NCBI RefSeq assembly: GCF_039822205.1
Contig: NZ_JBAGBW010000002.1
Coordinates: 100,387 to 164,386 of the forward strand
Length of the DNA stretch: 64,000 bases
From: Thermodesulfobium sp. 4217-1
Lineage (GTDB): Bacteria; Thermodesulfobiota; Thermodesulfobiia; Thermodesulfobiales; Thermodesulfobiaceae
Direction of reading: 5' to 3'
Below the pieces are notes generated by a model that was not told the DNA's origin, did no database searches, and was given only the letters and a program-made list of their open reading frames with translations. Position 1 is the first letter of the stretch, and each line of letters starts with the position of its first letter. Below, one piece after another: positions 26,940-36,263 of this stretch. The position numbers were made by a program, and so were the translations under genes.

Positions 26940-28046
26940 ATGAAGGTTTTACATCTATTAAACGAAGGCGAGCTAAGCTGGCAGAAAACTTTCGCAAAAT
27001 TTGTGTCTGGCTTGTCAAAGTTTGGAATAGAAAGTATTGTAGCTATGCCGAATGCTGGTTATACGTATGACTTTCTAAATGATTACAGAATTGGGCTGGC
27101 TGAAAAGCCAGCCTTTAACATTATTCCTATTAAGTTTAAAGGTTTTTTTGATCCATTTTCGTATTTTAAGCTTATCAATATTATAAAGAGCAATAAGATA
27201 GATATCGTTCACTCTCAGCTTTCAAGAGCTGCCCTTTATGCAGGAATGGCAAAAAAACATTCCAATGTAAGGGTTGTTTCGAGCGCGCAAAAGGTAAGTT
27301 CTATAAAGTATTTTTTAAATTCGGACGTCGTAGTGGCATGTTCGAAATCTGTTCAGGAAGACTTGGTAAAAAAAGGGTTTTCTGGAAATATTTGCCAAAT
27401 TTACAACGGGATTAACTTTGATGATTATTTTGTTAAAAGAATTGAAAAAGATCAGGCCAAATCAAGACTTGGCATTAGCCCCGAAACATTTTGTGTAGGT
27501 ATTGTTGCAAGGTTGTCGGCAATGAAGGGGCACAAGATCCTTTTTGAATCTTTTAAGAAAATTAAAGAAGATTTTAAAGATAGAGCTATCTCTCTTGTGG
27601 TAGTGGGAGATGGAGAGCTGTTTACTGAGCTTAAATCTTTGGCAAGAGATTTGGCAATTGAAAGTGATGTGATCTTTCTTGGCAGGAGAGACGATTTGGT
27701 TGAGCTGTTGTGCTCTTTTGATCTTTATGTTTCTTCTTCGATCGAAAAGGAAGGTTTGCCAACAGTTTTAATTGAAGCACTCTTGATGGAGGTTCCTGTA
27801 ATTGCAACTGATATCGCTGGAACAAGAGAGATAATTATCAACAACAAAACGGGATTTCTAATTAATCCTGACTCTCAGTCAATATACTCTTCTATGAAAG
27901 AATTTTTTCTTAGGTTTTACAGTAAGGATGAAGGTATAATTAAGTTAGTCGAGAATGGGAAAAATCACGTTATTGAAAATTTCTCGCTTGATAAAATGTT
28001 AAGTTCATATTTTGATATATATAAATCGTTATTAAATAGAGAGTAA
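26940..28046 (+). CDS. Family 4 (GT-B) glycosyltransferase
   Basis: A 368-residue retaining glycosyltransferase with two Rossmann-like domains. The N-terminal acceptor domain starts MKVLHLLNEGELSWQKTFAK; the C-terminal donor domain has VGIVARLSAMKGHKILFESF, VVVGDGELFTELKSLA and the E-x7-E signature in EGLPTVLIEALLMEVPVIAT. These features place it with enzymes that move sugars from nucleotide-sugar donors onto lipopolysaccharide-type acceptors. No signal or membrane helix is visible, so it acts on the cytoplasmic face of the inner membrane. It opens a run of five envelope-sugar genes. The ATG lacks a clear ribosome-binding site. Donor and acceptor cannot be predicted. Confidence 0.87.
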   Translation: MKVLHLLNEGELSWQKTFAKFVSGLSKFGIESIVAMPNAGYTYDFLNDYRIGLAEKPAFNIIPIKFKGFFDPFSYFKLINIIKSNKIDIVHSQLSRAALYAGMAKKHSNVRVVSSAQKVSSIKYFLNSDVVVACSKSVQEDLVKKGFSGNICQIYNGINFDDYFVKRIEKDQAKSRLGISPETFCVGIVARLSAMKGHKILFESFKKIKEDFKDRAISLVVVGDGELFTELKSLARDLAIESDVIFLGRRDDLVELLCSFDLYVSSSIEKEGLPTVLIEALLMEVPVIATDIAGTREIIINNKTGFLINPDSQSIYSSMKEFFLRFYSKDEGIIKLVENGKNHVIENFSLDKMLSSYFDIYKSLLNRE

Positions 28047-28093
28047 ATAATCTATTTCTTATCGGATTTCTATAGAAAAATTAGGAGGAATGT

Positions 28094-29293
28094 TTGAATA
28101 AGATTGCATTGGAAGGCGGAAAACCACAAAGAGAGAGTTTTTTAGTTTTTGGTAAGCCAAGAATTGAAGAAGATGAAATTGCTGAGGTTGTCGACGCTTT
28201 AAGATCTGGCTGGATATCGACTGGCCCAAGGGTAAAAAAGTTTGAGGAGAGTTTTTCCGAATATATTGGTTCAAAAAATTGCATTGCTTTAAATTCTTGT
28301 ACAGCAGGTCTTTCTCTTTCTCTTGCGCTTGCTGGAGTTGGGAAGGGCGATGAGGTCATCACAACTACTCTAACCTTTGCGTCAAGCGCAAATGTTATTG
28401 AACATTGTGGTGCAAAACCTGTTTTTGTCGACATAAAAGAGTCAGATCTCAATTTTGACGAAGATCTAATTGAATCAAAAATAAATGATAACACTAAGGC
28501 AATAATATCTGTTCATATGGCTGGCAATTCTTGTAATATTGAAAAAATTAATAGAATTGTGAAAAAACACAGTTTAATTTGGATTAACGATACTGCTCAC
28601 GCTATTGAAACAGAATGGGATGGTGAAAAAATTTCTCATTATGGCGATTTTTCCAGTTATAGCTTTTACGCCACCAAGAATATAACTACTGCTGAAGGTG
28701 GGATGCTTGTAGTAAAAGACGACAAATTTTATGAAAGAGGAAGAATTCTCTCTCTTCATGGAATATCGAGGGACGCCTGGAAGAGATACTCTTCTGAAGG
28801 TTTTAAGCACTATGAGGTAATCGAGCCTGGTTTTAAGTATAATATGACCGATATTCAAGCGGCCTTGGGCATAAAACAATTAGAAAAGATAGAGAAATAT
28901 TGGAAAATTAGAGATGAAGTTGCAAATATGTATATTAAAAGGTTTTCAGAAATTGACGAAATAGAACCTATTGAGTACTCATTCGATAGGAGAAGACCAT
29001 CCTATCACCTCTTTATCTTAAAACTAGTCGATGAAGGCATTTCAAGAGATTTTATGATGGATGCCTTAAAGCACGAAAATATTGGAACGGGAATTCATTA
29101 TCTGCCTCTTCATCAGCAAAGATATTATAAAGATAAGTACTCTTTGAAAGAGGCTGATTTTCCAATTGCAACAAAGGTTGGTAGACAAATTTTCTCTATT
29201 CCGATGGGAGCAAATATTACCGAAAAAGACGTAGAAGATGTAGTTAGCGCTATCAAAAAGATTATCTTATTTGTCAAGAAAAAAGCTTATTAA
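28094..29293 (+). CDS. DegT/DnrJ/EryC1/StrS-family sugar aminotransferase
   Basis: A 399-residue PLP-dependent aminotransferase. It begins at TTG five bases after AGGAGG. The family pattern is clear: GRPRIEEDEI-like opening (here GKPRIEEDEIAEVVDALRSG), the substrate segment GWISTGPRVKKFEE, and the PLP lysine in SFYATKNITTAEGGML. The C-terminal part HLFILKLVDEGISRDFMMDAL is typical of ArnB/PseC relatives. Such enzymes transfer an amino group from glutamate to a 4-keto or 3-keto nucleotide sugar. Placed between a glycosyltransferase and heptose-activation genes, it probably makes an amino sugar for the outer-membrane glycolipid or a surface glycan. Confidence 0.9.
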   Translation: MNKIALEGGKPQRESFLVFGKPRIEEDEIAEVVDALRSGWISTGPRVKKFEESFSEYIGSKNCIALNSCTAGLSLSLALAGVGKGDEVITTTLTFASSANVIEHCGAKPVFVDIKESDLNFDEDLIESKINDNTKAIISVHMAGNSCNIEKINRIVKKHSLIWINDTAHAIETEWDGEKISHYGDFSSYSFYATKNITTAEGGMLVVKDDKFYERGRILSLHGISRDAWKRYSSEGFKHYEVIEPGFKYNMTDIQAALGIKQLEKIEKYWKIRDEVANMYIKRFSEIDEIEPIEYSFDRRRPSYHLFILKLVDEGISRDFMMDALKHENIGTGIHYLPLHQQRYYKDKYSLKEADFPIATKVGRQIFSIPMGANITEKDVEDVVSAIKKIILFVKKKAY

Positions 29294-29324
29294 TTAATAT
29301 TTAAATATCAGAGAGGTTATTTTA

Positions 29325-30341
29325 ATGATTCCCGAAATTAGCACTTTCCCTTTGAAATTTAATACGTCGAAGAAGATTTTAGTAATTGGCGATATTATGC
29401 TGGATGAGTATTGGTTTGGAGATATGGAACGAATTTCTCCTGAGGCTCCTGTTCCGGTATTAAAATACCTTAGCAGCGAATATAGACTTGGCGGAGCTGC
29501 AAACGTGGCAAGAAACTTGACATCCTTAGGCGCAAACGTTTCCATTGTAGGTCTTGTTGGCGATGATTTTGAGGCTAAAAAGCTAAAAAAACTCTTATCA
29601 GATTCAAATATAGACACTTCTGGTATCGTCATATCTAAAAGAAGACCTACAACAAGAAAACTTAGATTGATTGCCAGAAAACAACAGGTTCTCAGAGTTG
29701 ACAACGAAGACTCAGATCATATAGATGATACTGAATTGCAGGATGTAATTAGCTCATTGAAGCAGCAAATACCCGACTGCGGAGCAATAGTAGTTTCTGA
29801 CTATAGAAAAGGAATAATTACAAAAGAAGTGATAGAATTTTTAGTAAGCTCAATCGATAATAGAGTTTGTGTGGCTGACTCAAAAGCAAAAAATTATCTT
29901 CTGTTTAAAGGTTTTACGACGGTTGCTCCAAACCTTAAAGAGGTTGAGACTATTTTTGATAGAAAATTAACAAATGAAGAAGATATCGTTCAATCTGGTC
30001 ATGAACTCTTGAAACTATTGGGCAGCAAAGCTGTTCATATTACAAGGGGTGCAGATGGAATTTCTCTTTTTACTGATGAGGTGACTATTAACTTTCCAGC
30101 ATTTTCAAGCGAGGTATACGATGTAACTGGTGCGGGAGATACCGTAACTGCTGTATTATCCTTGTCATTGATGTCTGGATTTGATATGATTCATTCAACT
30201 TTTTTAGCAAATGTGGCAGCTGCAATAGTGGTTAGAAAGGTTGGTACTTCAACTACAAGCGTTCATGAAATTGAAAGATATCTTAGAGAAGAAGAAATTA
30301 TAGATCTCTATAAAAAAATTGTTTCTAACTCTAAAAGTTAA
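29325..30341 (+). CDS. hldA: D-beta-D-heptose 7-phosphate kinase (stand-alone RfaE domain I)
   Basis: A 338-residue PfkB-type kinase that phosphorylates D-glycero-beta-D-manno-heptose 7-phosphate at O1. The N-terminus has VIGDIMLDEYWFGDMERISP and EAPVPVLKYLSSEYRLGGAA, both RfaE signatures, and the C-terminus has the PfkB catalytic motif VYDVTGAGDTVTAVLSLSLM with the base Asp in GAGD. In Escherichia coli this domain is fused to the adenylyltransferase as HldE; here the two are separate, adjacent genes, as in Neisseria and many thermophiles. The presence of this pathway argues for a lipopolysaccharide or S-layer heptose. The ATG follows GAGAGG. Confidence 0.92.
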   Translation: MIPEISTFPLKFNTSKKILVIGDIMLDEYWFGDMERISPEAPVPVLKYLSSEYRLGGAANVARNLTSLGANVSIVGLVGDDFEAKKLKKLLSDSNIDTSGIVISKRRPTTRKLRLIARKQQVLRVDNEDSDHIDDTELQDVISSLKQQIPDCGAIVVSDYRKGIITKEVIEFLVSSIDNRVCVADSKAKNYLLFKGFTTVAPNLKEVETIFDRKLTNEEDIVQSGHELLKLLGSKAVHITRGADGISLFTDEVTINFPAFSSEVYDVTGAGDTVTAVLSLSLMSGFDMIHSTFLANVAAAIVVRKVGTSTTSVHEIERYLREEEIIDLYKKIVSNSKS

Positions 30342-30385
30342 AATTGTTAATTAAATCTTTTTCAATTTAGAGGAAGGTTGGCATA

Positions 30386-30853
30386 TTGAAAAAAATATCT
30401 GATGTATATAAAACTTTAGATGAAATTGTCTCGGCCGTAGAGGGCTGCAAGATTGTTTTTACCAATGGCTGTTTTGACGTAATTCATGAGGGACATATTA
30501 GACTTTTTGAATTTGCAAAATCCTTAGGGGATTACTTGATAGTTGGTATAAATTCTGATAGTTCTGTTAGGGCCCTGAAGGGCGATTCGAGGCCTATAAA
30601 CAGTCAAGAGCAAAGAGCTTCTATAGTGGCAGGCATTAGATTTGTAGATTATTGCTTTATCTTTGATGACAGCACTCCTATCCCATCTATTAAAAAATTA
30701 AAGCCTTCTATTCACGTTAAAGGTGGAGATTATAAAGTGGAAGATTTGCCAGAAACTGAGGTTATACGCCAATATGGCGGTGAAGTTGTAATATTTCCAT
30801 TCTACAAAGATTTTTCTACTACAAACATTTTGGATAAGATAAAAAGGCTCTAA
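30386..30853 (+). CDS. hldC: D-beta-D-heptose 1-phosphate adenylyltransferase (stand-alone RfaE domain II)
   Basis: A 155-residue nucleotidyltransferase that converts heptose 1-phosphate and ATP to ADP-heptose. The HxGH-type motif occurs in TNGCFDVIHEGHIRLFEFAK, followed by LIVGINSDSSVRALKGDSRP and the Q-x-R-A-type segment NSQEQRASIVAGIRFVDYC. VKGGDYKVEDLPET is also typical of RfaE domain II. It begins at TTG with GAGGAAGG upstream and lies 44 bases after hldA, completing the split HldE activity. The isomerase GmhA, phosphatase GmhB and epimerase HldD are not in the window; the next gene is an SDR but not an HldD. Confidence 0.92.
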   Translation: MKKISDVYKTLDEIVSAVEGCKIVFTNGCFDVIHEGHIRLFEFAKSLGDYLIVGINSDSSVRALKGDSRPINSQEQRASIVAGIRFVDYCFIFDDSTPIPSIKKLKPSIHVKGGDYKVEDLPETEVIRQYGGEVVIFPFYKDFSTTNILDKIKRL

Positions 30854-30935
30854 GAAGACTAAATTTAGTTTAACTTATTTGCAATTATTCTTTAAATTTT
30901 TTAATATAGAATAATAAATTTTATCTGAGGTGAGA

Positions 30936-31760
30936 ATGAAAGTATTAATTTTTGGAGGCACTGGATTTATTGGAAAAAAAGTTTTAGACGCTCTTATTGC
31001 AAATGGCCATAGCGTCGTGGTCTTCTCTCATAAAAGAAAAATTTCAGATGAAGAGGGCATTGATTATGTGAAAGGCGATATATTGGATTCAAATTCTGTT
31101 AAAGAAGCTCTGAAATCTAAGCCCGATGTTGTAATTAACCTTGTAGGGATAATAAAAGAAATACCTGATAGAGGCATTACCTTTAAAGCTATGCATTATG
31201 ACGCAGCAATTAACTTGATAGAAGCTATTAGGGATTTCGATAAAAATATTCCTCTAATACAAATGAGCGCAAATGGAGTAGAATTAGGCAAAGATATTAC
31301 CGACTACTTTAGATATAAATATATGACTGAAGAAAAACTTCAATCAAGTGGTTTAAAATACGCAATTATAAGGCCATCAATAGTGGTTGGGAAAGATGAA
31401 GGAATTGTGAGAGATCTTTCTTTTCCGTTGAGTTTGGGAATATTTCCAATACCAAATATAGATGTAAGGTTTTCTCCAGTTAAGGTTGAGGTTGTTGCAG
31501 CGAAAATTGTGGAAGCTGCTGAAAATGTTCTAAACAATAAATCAAAGTCAAGCATTATAAAAATATGTGGTGAGGAAGAAATGAGCTTTAAGGAGCTTAT
31601 AAAATATATAGCAAAGATTATTGGAAAAAATGTATTGTTTATTCCTGCTCCGTTGTTTTTGTTTAAAATGGCTGCTTTTTTGGGAGATAGGTTTAATTTC
31701 GTGCCACTAAACACTGTCACGTTGAAAATGCTACTTCAGGGAAATGTTTGCTCAAAATAG
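30936..31760 (+). CDS. NAD(P)-dependent atypical SDR, NDUFA9/complex-I-like epimerase family
   Basis: A 274-residue extended-type short-chain dehydrogenase. The Rossmann glycine motif is at the very N-terminus (VLIFGGTGFIGKKVLDAL) and VINLVGIIKEIPDRGITFKA corresponds to the NNLVGxI stretch of the NDUFA9-like group. The catalytic YxxxK reads YFRYKYMTEEKL, in which the first Tyr-x3-Lys-like spacing is degraded. Members are found in sugar-nucleotide, quinone or carotenoid contexts, so the substrate is open. A GTG two codons upstream overlaps GAGGTG; I take the ATG after it. Its place behind hldA-hldC suggests envelope-sugar metabolism. It is not HldD, which has a different length and motif set. 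Confidence 0.75.
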   Translation: MKVLIFGGTGFIGKKVLDALIANGHSVVVFSHKRKISDEEGIDYVKGDILDSNSVKEALKSKPDVVINLVGIIKEIPDRGITFKAMHYDAAINLIEAIRDFDKNIPLIQMSANGVELGKDITDYFRYKYMTEEKLQSSGLKYAIIRPSIVVGKDEGIVRDLSFPLSLGIFPIPNIDVRFSPVKVEVVAAKIVEAAENVLNNKSKSSIIKICGEEEMSFKELIKYIAKIIGKNVLFIPAPLFLFKMAAFLGDRFNFVPLNTVTLKMLLQGNVCSK

Positions 31761-31813
31761 ATAAATTATGTAAGATATTAAAAAACTTAATCTCGGTTGA
31801 GGAGGAATTCTAA

Positions 31814-32971
31814 GTGGAAGAAATTTCGAAGTTTAAGGTTACCCGAAGAGGATATGGTATTGACGAAATTGCTTTGAGGCCAACAGAAAGAACTATCGAT
31901 CCAGAAGATGTAGATATATCTGTAAAGATTGGTTGTTATGAATTTGGTATTCCTGTTGTAGCATCTGCAATGGACTCAGTTGTTAACCCATTTATAGCGG
32001 CAGAACTTTCAAGACATGGGGCTTTAGGAGTGTTAAATCTTCAAGGTATTCAAACGAGATATGACGATCCCCTTCCTGTTCTTGAAGAAATTGCCGCAGC
32101 GTCTACAGATGATTTTGTGACAGTTATGCAAAGACTTTATGAAGAGCCAATTAAACCAGATCTGATAGTGAAAAGAATCCAAGAAATAAAGTCTCATGGT
32201 GCCATAGCTGCAGTTTCATCTGTTCCACAGACTGCCGCCGAGTTTGGGCCGATTGCAAAGGACGCTGGCGCAGACATATTTGTTCTCCAGGCGACCGTAA
32301 TTGCGCCAAAACATATAAGCAGTAAGGGTAATATTTTAGACATAAAAGATTTTTGTTCTATGATGGAAATTCCGGTAATTGTAGGAAATACAGTAGGGTT
32401 TTCTTCAACTATCGGTCTTATGAGACAGGGAGCGAGCGCTGTCTTGATAGGAGTTGGCCCAGGCGCTGCCTGTACTACAAGAGGGGTTTTAGGCATTGGA
32501 GTGCCTCAGGCTACCGCTATAAGTGAAGCTGCTGCAGCAAGGGAAATGTACTTTAATGAAACTGGAAGATATGTACCGATAATAGCTGATGGAGGTATGG
32601 TAAATTCTGGCGATATGATCAAGGCCCTTGCGGTTGGTGCTGATGCTGTTATGATAGGTTCACCTATAGCGAGAGCACAAGAGGCCCCAGGTATGGGATT
32701 CCACTGGGGAATGGCCACACCGAATGGAGTGTTGCCAAGAGGAACAAGAATAAGAGTGGGAACAGTGGGAACCCTTAAAGAAATTCTTGTGGGTCCTGCT
32801 AGATTTGATTATGGATGTCACAATATAGCGGGTGCTATGGTCTTATCCTTGTCAACGCTTGGAGTAAGGACCATTAAAGAGCTACACAATGTGGAAGTAA
32901 TAGTTGCACCATCTCTCCTTACTGAAGGAAAAGTTTATCAAAAAGCCCAAAAGCTTGGGATGGGCAAATAA
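31814..32971 (+). CDS. guaB3: GuaB3-type IMP dehydrogenase family protein without CBS domains
   Basis: A 385-residue TIM-barrel protein of the GuaB3 branch, recognised by the opening [20 protein letters not shown] and by [20 protein letters not shown]. The active-site cysteine loop is present ([15 protein letters not shown]), as is the phosphate-binding [16 protein letters not shown] regulatory domains of standard GuaB are absent, as in GuaB3. Members in cyanobacteria and actinobacteria have been shown or proposed to oxidise IMP to XMP with NAD. It ends with TAATG, one base shared with guaA, so the pair would make GMP from IMP through XMP. GTG start with AGGAGG eight bases upstream. Confidence 0.85.
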   Translation: MEEISKFKVTRRGYGIDEIALRPTERTIDPEDVDISVKIGCYEFGIPVVASAMDSVVNPFIAAELSRHGALGVLNLQGIQTRYDDPLPVLEEIAAASTDDFVTVMQRLYEEPIKPDLIVKRIQEIKSHGAIAAVSSVPQTAAEFGPIAKDAGADIFVLQATVIAPKHISSKGNILDIKDFCSMMEIPVIVGNTVGFSSTIGLMRQGASAVLIGVGPGAACTTRGVLGIGVPQATAISEAAAAREMYFNETGRYVPIIADGGMVNSGDMIKALAVGADAVMIGSPIARAQEAPGMGFHWGMATPNGVLPRGTRIRVGTVGTLKEILVGPARFDYGCHNIAGAMVLSLSTLGVRTIKELHNVEVIVAPSLLTEGKVYQKAQKLGMGK

Positions 32972-34518
32972 TGTTTTCAGATAATGATTTTATAGCAGTA
33001 ATAGATTTTGGTTCACAATATAGTCAACTTATAGCAAGAAGGATAAGGGAGTGCTCTGTATATTCAGAGCTATTTCCACCAACCATAAGTGCTCAAGAGC
33101 TTAAGAAGCTAAACCCTAAAGGTATTGTTCTATCAGGAGGGCCCAATTCTGTTTATGATGAGGACGCCCCAAGGATGGACCCAGAGATATTGAATATAGG
33201 CATACCGATTTTAGGTATATGCTATGGAATGCAGCTAATTTCGCATCAGCTTGGCGGTCAAGTAGAGCAGGGTTTGAAACATGAATATGGCAGAACAAAA
33301 ATAAAGTTTGAAGATGACAATTTACTTTTTAAAAATATAACAAATGAAATTAATGTATGGATGAGTCACGGAGACGAAGTAAAAGTTCTTCCAGAGGGTT
33401 TTAGCTGTTCGGCCTTGACTGAAAACAAAAAGTTTGCGAGCGTTTGTTCGCGTGAGAAGGGCATTTATGCTGTGCAATTTCATCCTGAGGTAGCTCATAC
33501 CGAACAGGGTCAGATAATTATAAGAAATTTTGTCTTTAATATATGTAAGGCAAAGCCCACATGGTCTATGGCGACATTTGTCCAAGATTCCATCTCTAAA
33601 ATTAAAGAGTTGGTGGGCGACCAAAAGGTGATTTGCGCATTGTCCGGCGGAGTAGACTCAAGTGCCGCGGCGGTTCTTGTGCATAAGGCTATTGGCGAAA
33701 ATTTAACATGTTTTTACGTTGACACAGGGCTTATGAGAAAGAATGAAAATAAAGATATAAAAAGAATATTTGGTGAAGAATTTCGCTTAAATGTGAAATT
33801 TATTGATGCAAGAGAAAGATTTTTGTCAAAGTTAGAAGGCGTCTCTGAACCAGAGCATAAAAGAAAAATAATTGGCGAAGAGTTTATAAGAACTTTTGAA
33901 GATGCGATAAAGGGACTTGGAGAATTTGGATGGTTAGTCCAGGGAACTCTTTATCCTGACGTAATTGAGAGCGCTGTAAGTGTCGGAGGTAAGGCTGTAA
34001 GAATAAAGTCTCACCATAACGTAGCAGGCCTCCCTGATGATATGAAATTCAAGCTTCTGGAGCCATTTAGACACCTTTTTAAAGATGAAGTAAGGACCCT
34101 TGCATTAGAGCTGGGATTACCAGATGAAGTAGTTTATAGACACCCTTTCCCTGGTCCAGGTCTTGCAATAAGAATGATAGGGGAAATAACCAGGAAAAAA
34201 TTAAGGATACTTAGGGATGCGGATGCAATTGTAAGAGAGGAAATATTTAACGCAGGTTTGTATAGAGATGTATGGCAGGCATTTGCAGTCTTGTTGCCAA
34301 TAAAGAGCGTGGGAGTTATGGGCGATAAGCGAACATATTCTTATCCTGTGGTTCTTAGAATTGTTTCGAGCGATGACGCAATGACTGCTGATTGGGCGAG
34401 AATTCCATACGACTTGCTTGACAGGATCTCTAGAAGGATTGTAAATGAAGTGGATGAAGTGAACAGAGTGGTATATGATATTTCTTCAAAACCGCCTGCA
34501 ACAATTGAGTGGGAATAA
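32971..34518 (+). CDS. guaA: GMP synthase (glutamine-hydrolysing)
   Basis: A 515-residue two-domain amidotransferase. The class I glutaminase has the nucleophile in [18 protein letters not shown] and the catalytic His/Glu in [13 protein letters not shown]. The ATP-pyrophosphatase domain begins with [16 protein letters not shown] (P-loop), followed by the dimerisation domain with [11 protein letters not shown] and the C-terminal [13 protein letters not shown]. It aminates XMP to GMP, using glutamine and ATP. Overlap of its ATG with the guaB3 stop indicates coupled translation. The 184-base region after it is AT-rich and holds the promoter area of the next, unrelated operon. Confidence 0.97.
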   Translation: MFSDNDFIAVIDFGSQYSQLIARRIRECSVYSELFPPTISAQELKKLNPKGIVLSGGPNSVYDEDAPRMDPEILNIGIPILGICYGMQLISHQLGGQVEQGLKHEYGRTKIKFEDDNLLFKNITNEINVWMSHGDEVKVLPEGFSCSALTENKKFASVCSREKGIYAVQFHPEVAHTEQGQIIIRNFVFNICKAKPTWSMATFVQDSISKIKELVGDQKVICALSGGVDSSAAAVLVHKAIGENLTCFYVDTGLMRKNENKDIKRIFGEEFRLNVKFIDARERFLSKLEGVSEPEHKRKIIGEEFIRTFEDAIKGLGEFGWLVQGTLYPDVIESAVSVGGKAVRIKSHHNVAGLPDDMKFKLLEPFRHLFKDEVRTLALELGLPDEVVYRHPFPGPGLAIRMIGEITRKKLRILRDADAIVREEIFNAGLYRDVWQAFAVLLPIKSVGVMGDKRTYSYPVVLRIVSSDDAMTADWARIPYDLLDRISRRIVNEVDEVNRVVYDISSKPPATIEWE

Positions 34519-34701
34519 ATAGTTTCAGGGTGAAATATAACTATATCATCAAAAAATTGATTATCTAAAATATGATAGAATTATTCTGATGATTTTTCTG
34601 TTTAATAATTATCTTTTTGATAAAAAATAATGTATAATATTAACATATTTTTATATAGGGAGTAAGAAAATTATGGAAAGTTTTATGGGTTTTTAGAAAA
34701 T

Positions 34702-35319
34702 ATGAAAAGAACTTTTTTTATTTTTATTTTGTTATTGTTAATGATGCCGTATGCCTTTGCTCAAAATGAGACGCCAGTGGGTGCTTCAAAAATATTGGAT
34801 GCAAACATAAGCGTAGCTAAGGACTTAAAGATTGTAGTTGATGGCAAGGAAGTAAAGAGCGATGTCCCTCCCGTGGTCAGATACGGTTTGGTTTATGTCC
34901 CCGTTAGATTTGTATCTGAGGCAATGAATGCAACTGTGACCTGGGATGAGCAGCATAGAATTGTTAAGGTTTCCTTAGATGGCAAAAGCATAGAATTTTT
35001 CATAGAAAGCTCTCTTGTAAATGTTAATAGTAAAGACGAAAAGATGCTTGCTCCTGCATTTATCTACCAAGACAGAACTATGGTGCCGCTAGAGCTAACT
35101 GCACTAAATTTAGGTGCAAGCGTCGAAAAGGGTAACGGTACAATAAACATTGGCTTAAGTAAAAATCAACAAGCTCAAACAAAGACTCCAAGCGGCGTGT
35201 CCCTTAATATGCCTAACCCTCCAGTAATCGAGTACGGGATTCCGTTACTTTGGTTTATTGGATTGTTGTTTTTATTTTTTACGATGTTCAAAGAATGGTT
35301 AAAAAATAAAAATTCTTAA
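34702..35319 (+). CDS. Exported, C-terminally anchored copper-amine-oxidase-N-like domain protein
   Basis: A 205-residue protein. A signal peptide (FFIFILLLLMMPYAFAQ) is followed by one or two repeats of the copper amine oxidase N-terminal-like fold (DUF-type stalk domain): VVDGKEVKSDVPPVVRYGLV with YVPVRFVSEAMNATVTWDEQ, and the second copy FIYQDRTMVPLELTALNLGA. The domain is a common non-catalytic wall- or envelope-binding module in anaerobes and binds no copper itself. A C-terminal helix (IPLLWFIGLLFLFFTMFKEW) ends in lysines, so the domain faces the periplasm. It is the first gene of the six-gene envelope locus. A seven-codon frame (34673-34696), better supplied with a ribosome-binding site, directly precedes it. 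Confidence 0.8.
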   Translation: MKRTFFIFILLLLMMPYAFAQNETPVGASKILDANISVAKDLKIVVDGKEVKSDVPPVVRYGLVYVPVRFVSEAMNATVTWDEQHRIVKVSLDGKSIEFFIESSLVNVNSKDEKMLAPAFIYQDRTMVPLELTALNLGASVEKGNGTINIGLSKNQQAQTKTPSGVSLNMPNPPVIEYGIPLLWFIGLLFLFFTMFKEWLKNKNS

Positions 35320-35395
35320 AAATATTAATTTATCGTTGTTTTCTGTTAAAATTTTAATATTATAAAATTAATTGATGAAAGGTGAAATTCAAAGA

Positions 35396-35797
35396 ATGAA
35401 AGAAGGAAGCTTAAACGCCAAGAGGTCGGGCTTGACAGATTTTATTGAGGCAAGAATCGATCTGGTAATGATATTGTTTTTGCTTTTAATTGTGGCCCCG
35501 TTAGTTTATTTTGTGGCAAGAAGTACTGTTTGGGCTGCGATTGTTCCTGTGGGGGCTGCTTGGGCGGGTCTTATCTCTAAAGAAATTCCGCAGGAAAAAC
35601 TTATTACAATGGGCGGAGTAGCTCAAGGCTTAGGTCTTGTTGTAACTCTTTTTGGTTTGGGTCAGGTTATTGGTCCTGCTATTGCTGCTCACAATGTTGA
35701 GATGGTAGGTTATGGCGTTTCTATCAAGATTGAGGCGACAATTACTGGTCTTTTGATATCGGTAATTTTGTCGGCTGTTTCGGCAAGACTTTCATAA
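35396..35797 (+). CDS. Minimal ExbB/TolQ/MotA-like inner-membrane protein
   Basis: A 133-residue protein with four predicted membrane helices: LVMILFLLLIVAPLVYFVA, TVWAAIVPVGAAWAGLI, GGVAQGLGLVVTLFGLGQVI, and KIEATITGLLISVILSAVSA. The last two resemble helices 2 and 3 of ExbB/TolQ/MotA, including the G-x-x-x-x-x-G-L segment and the Ala-Thr-x-x-Gly-Leu pattern that in the family lines the proton path. The large cytoplasmic loop of ExbB is missing, making it a minimal form. I start at the ATG at 35396, with AAAGGTGA about 10 bases upstream, rather than at the TTG-ATG pair before it. It is followed one base later by an ExbD/MotB-like gene, so I infer a stator-type channel. The family relation is inference from pattern, not a confirmed match. 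Confidence 0.5.
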   Translation: MKEGSLNAKRSGLTDFIEARIDLVMILFLLLIVAPLVYFVARSTVWAAIVPVGAAWAGLISKEIPQEKLITMGGVAQGLGLVVTLFGLGQVIGPAIAAHNVEMVGYGVSIKIEATITGLLISVILSAVSARLS

Positions 35798-35798
35798 A

Positions 35799-36191
35799 AT
35801 GGCTTCTCCAAAGAGGCGCATCACCTTTCTTATGCCATTTATTGACTTTGCGTTTATGTTGGTAATTGTATTTGTAGCCCTGTTGTCTATTGCGTATTTT
35901 AAACCGCAGGAAGTTTCGTCAAATAATCTTGAACAGCAGCTCCAACAAAGTCAGGCAATGGTTTCTGAGCTAGTAAAAGAAAATAATGTACTTAGAAGTA
36001 AGTTACCAGCAAATGAACAAAATGTTTCTCAGAATCAAAATCAGCTTTCGCAAAATGAAAGACAAGGGCTTTTATCGCAGATTTCTCAGTTACAAGGAAG
36101 GGTTTCTGAGCTTCAAGCTAAAAATGAGGCTCTTCAAAAAGAACTGAAGGGAAAATTTGGATCAAGTGAATATATTGACATTAGAAAATAA
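35799..36191 (+). CDS. ExbD/MotB-like single-span protein with periplasmic coiled coil
   Basis: A 130-residue protein with a short basic N-terminus (MASPKRRITF), one membrane helix (MPFIDFAFMLVIVFVALLSI) and a Gln/Glu-rich coiled coil (about residues 48-120). The Asp inside the helix, preceded by Pro-Phe-Ile, matches the Pro-Leu-Ile-Asp pattern of ExbD/TolR and the functional Asp of MotB that carries the proton. No OmpA-like peptidoglycan domain or ExbD C-terminal domain follows; the coiled coil ends in a short basic tail. It starts one base after the stop of the ExbB/MotA-like gene, so translational coupling is likely. I infer a proton-driven stator pair with an unusual effector part. Confidence 0.55.
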   Translation: MASPKRRITFLMPFIDFAFMLVIVFVALLSIAYFKPQEVSSNNLEQQLQQSQAMVSELVKENNVLRSKLPANEQNVSQNQNQLSQNERQGLLSQISQLQGRVSELQAKNEALQKELKGKFGSSEYIDIRK

Positions 36192-36263
36192 CTATTTTGG
36201 GGAGTATAAGATATCTTAAAGTGTAAAGGGTTTAAAAATAACAAAATATGTCAAATTAATAGT

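Noticed and set aside
30936..31760. Possible HldD (ADP-heptose epimerase) after hldA-hldC
   Set aside because: The sequence lacks the HldD motif set and is shorter; it fits NDUFA9-like SDR proteins better.
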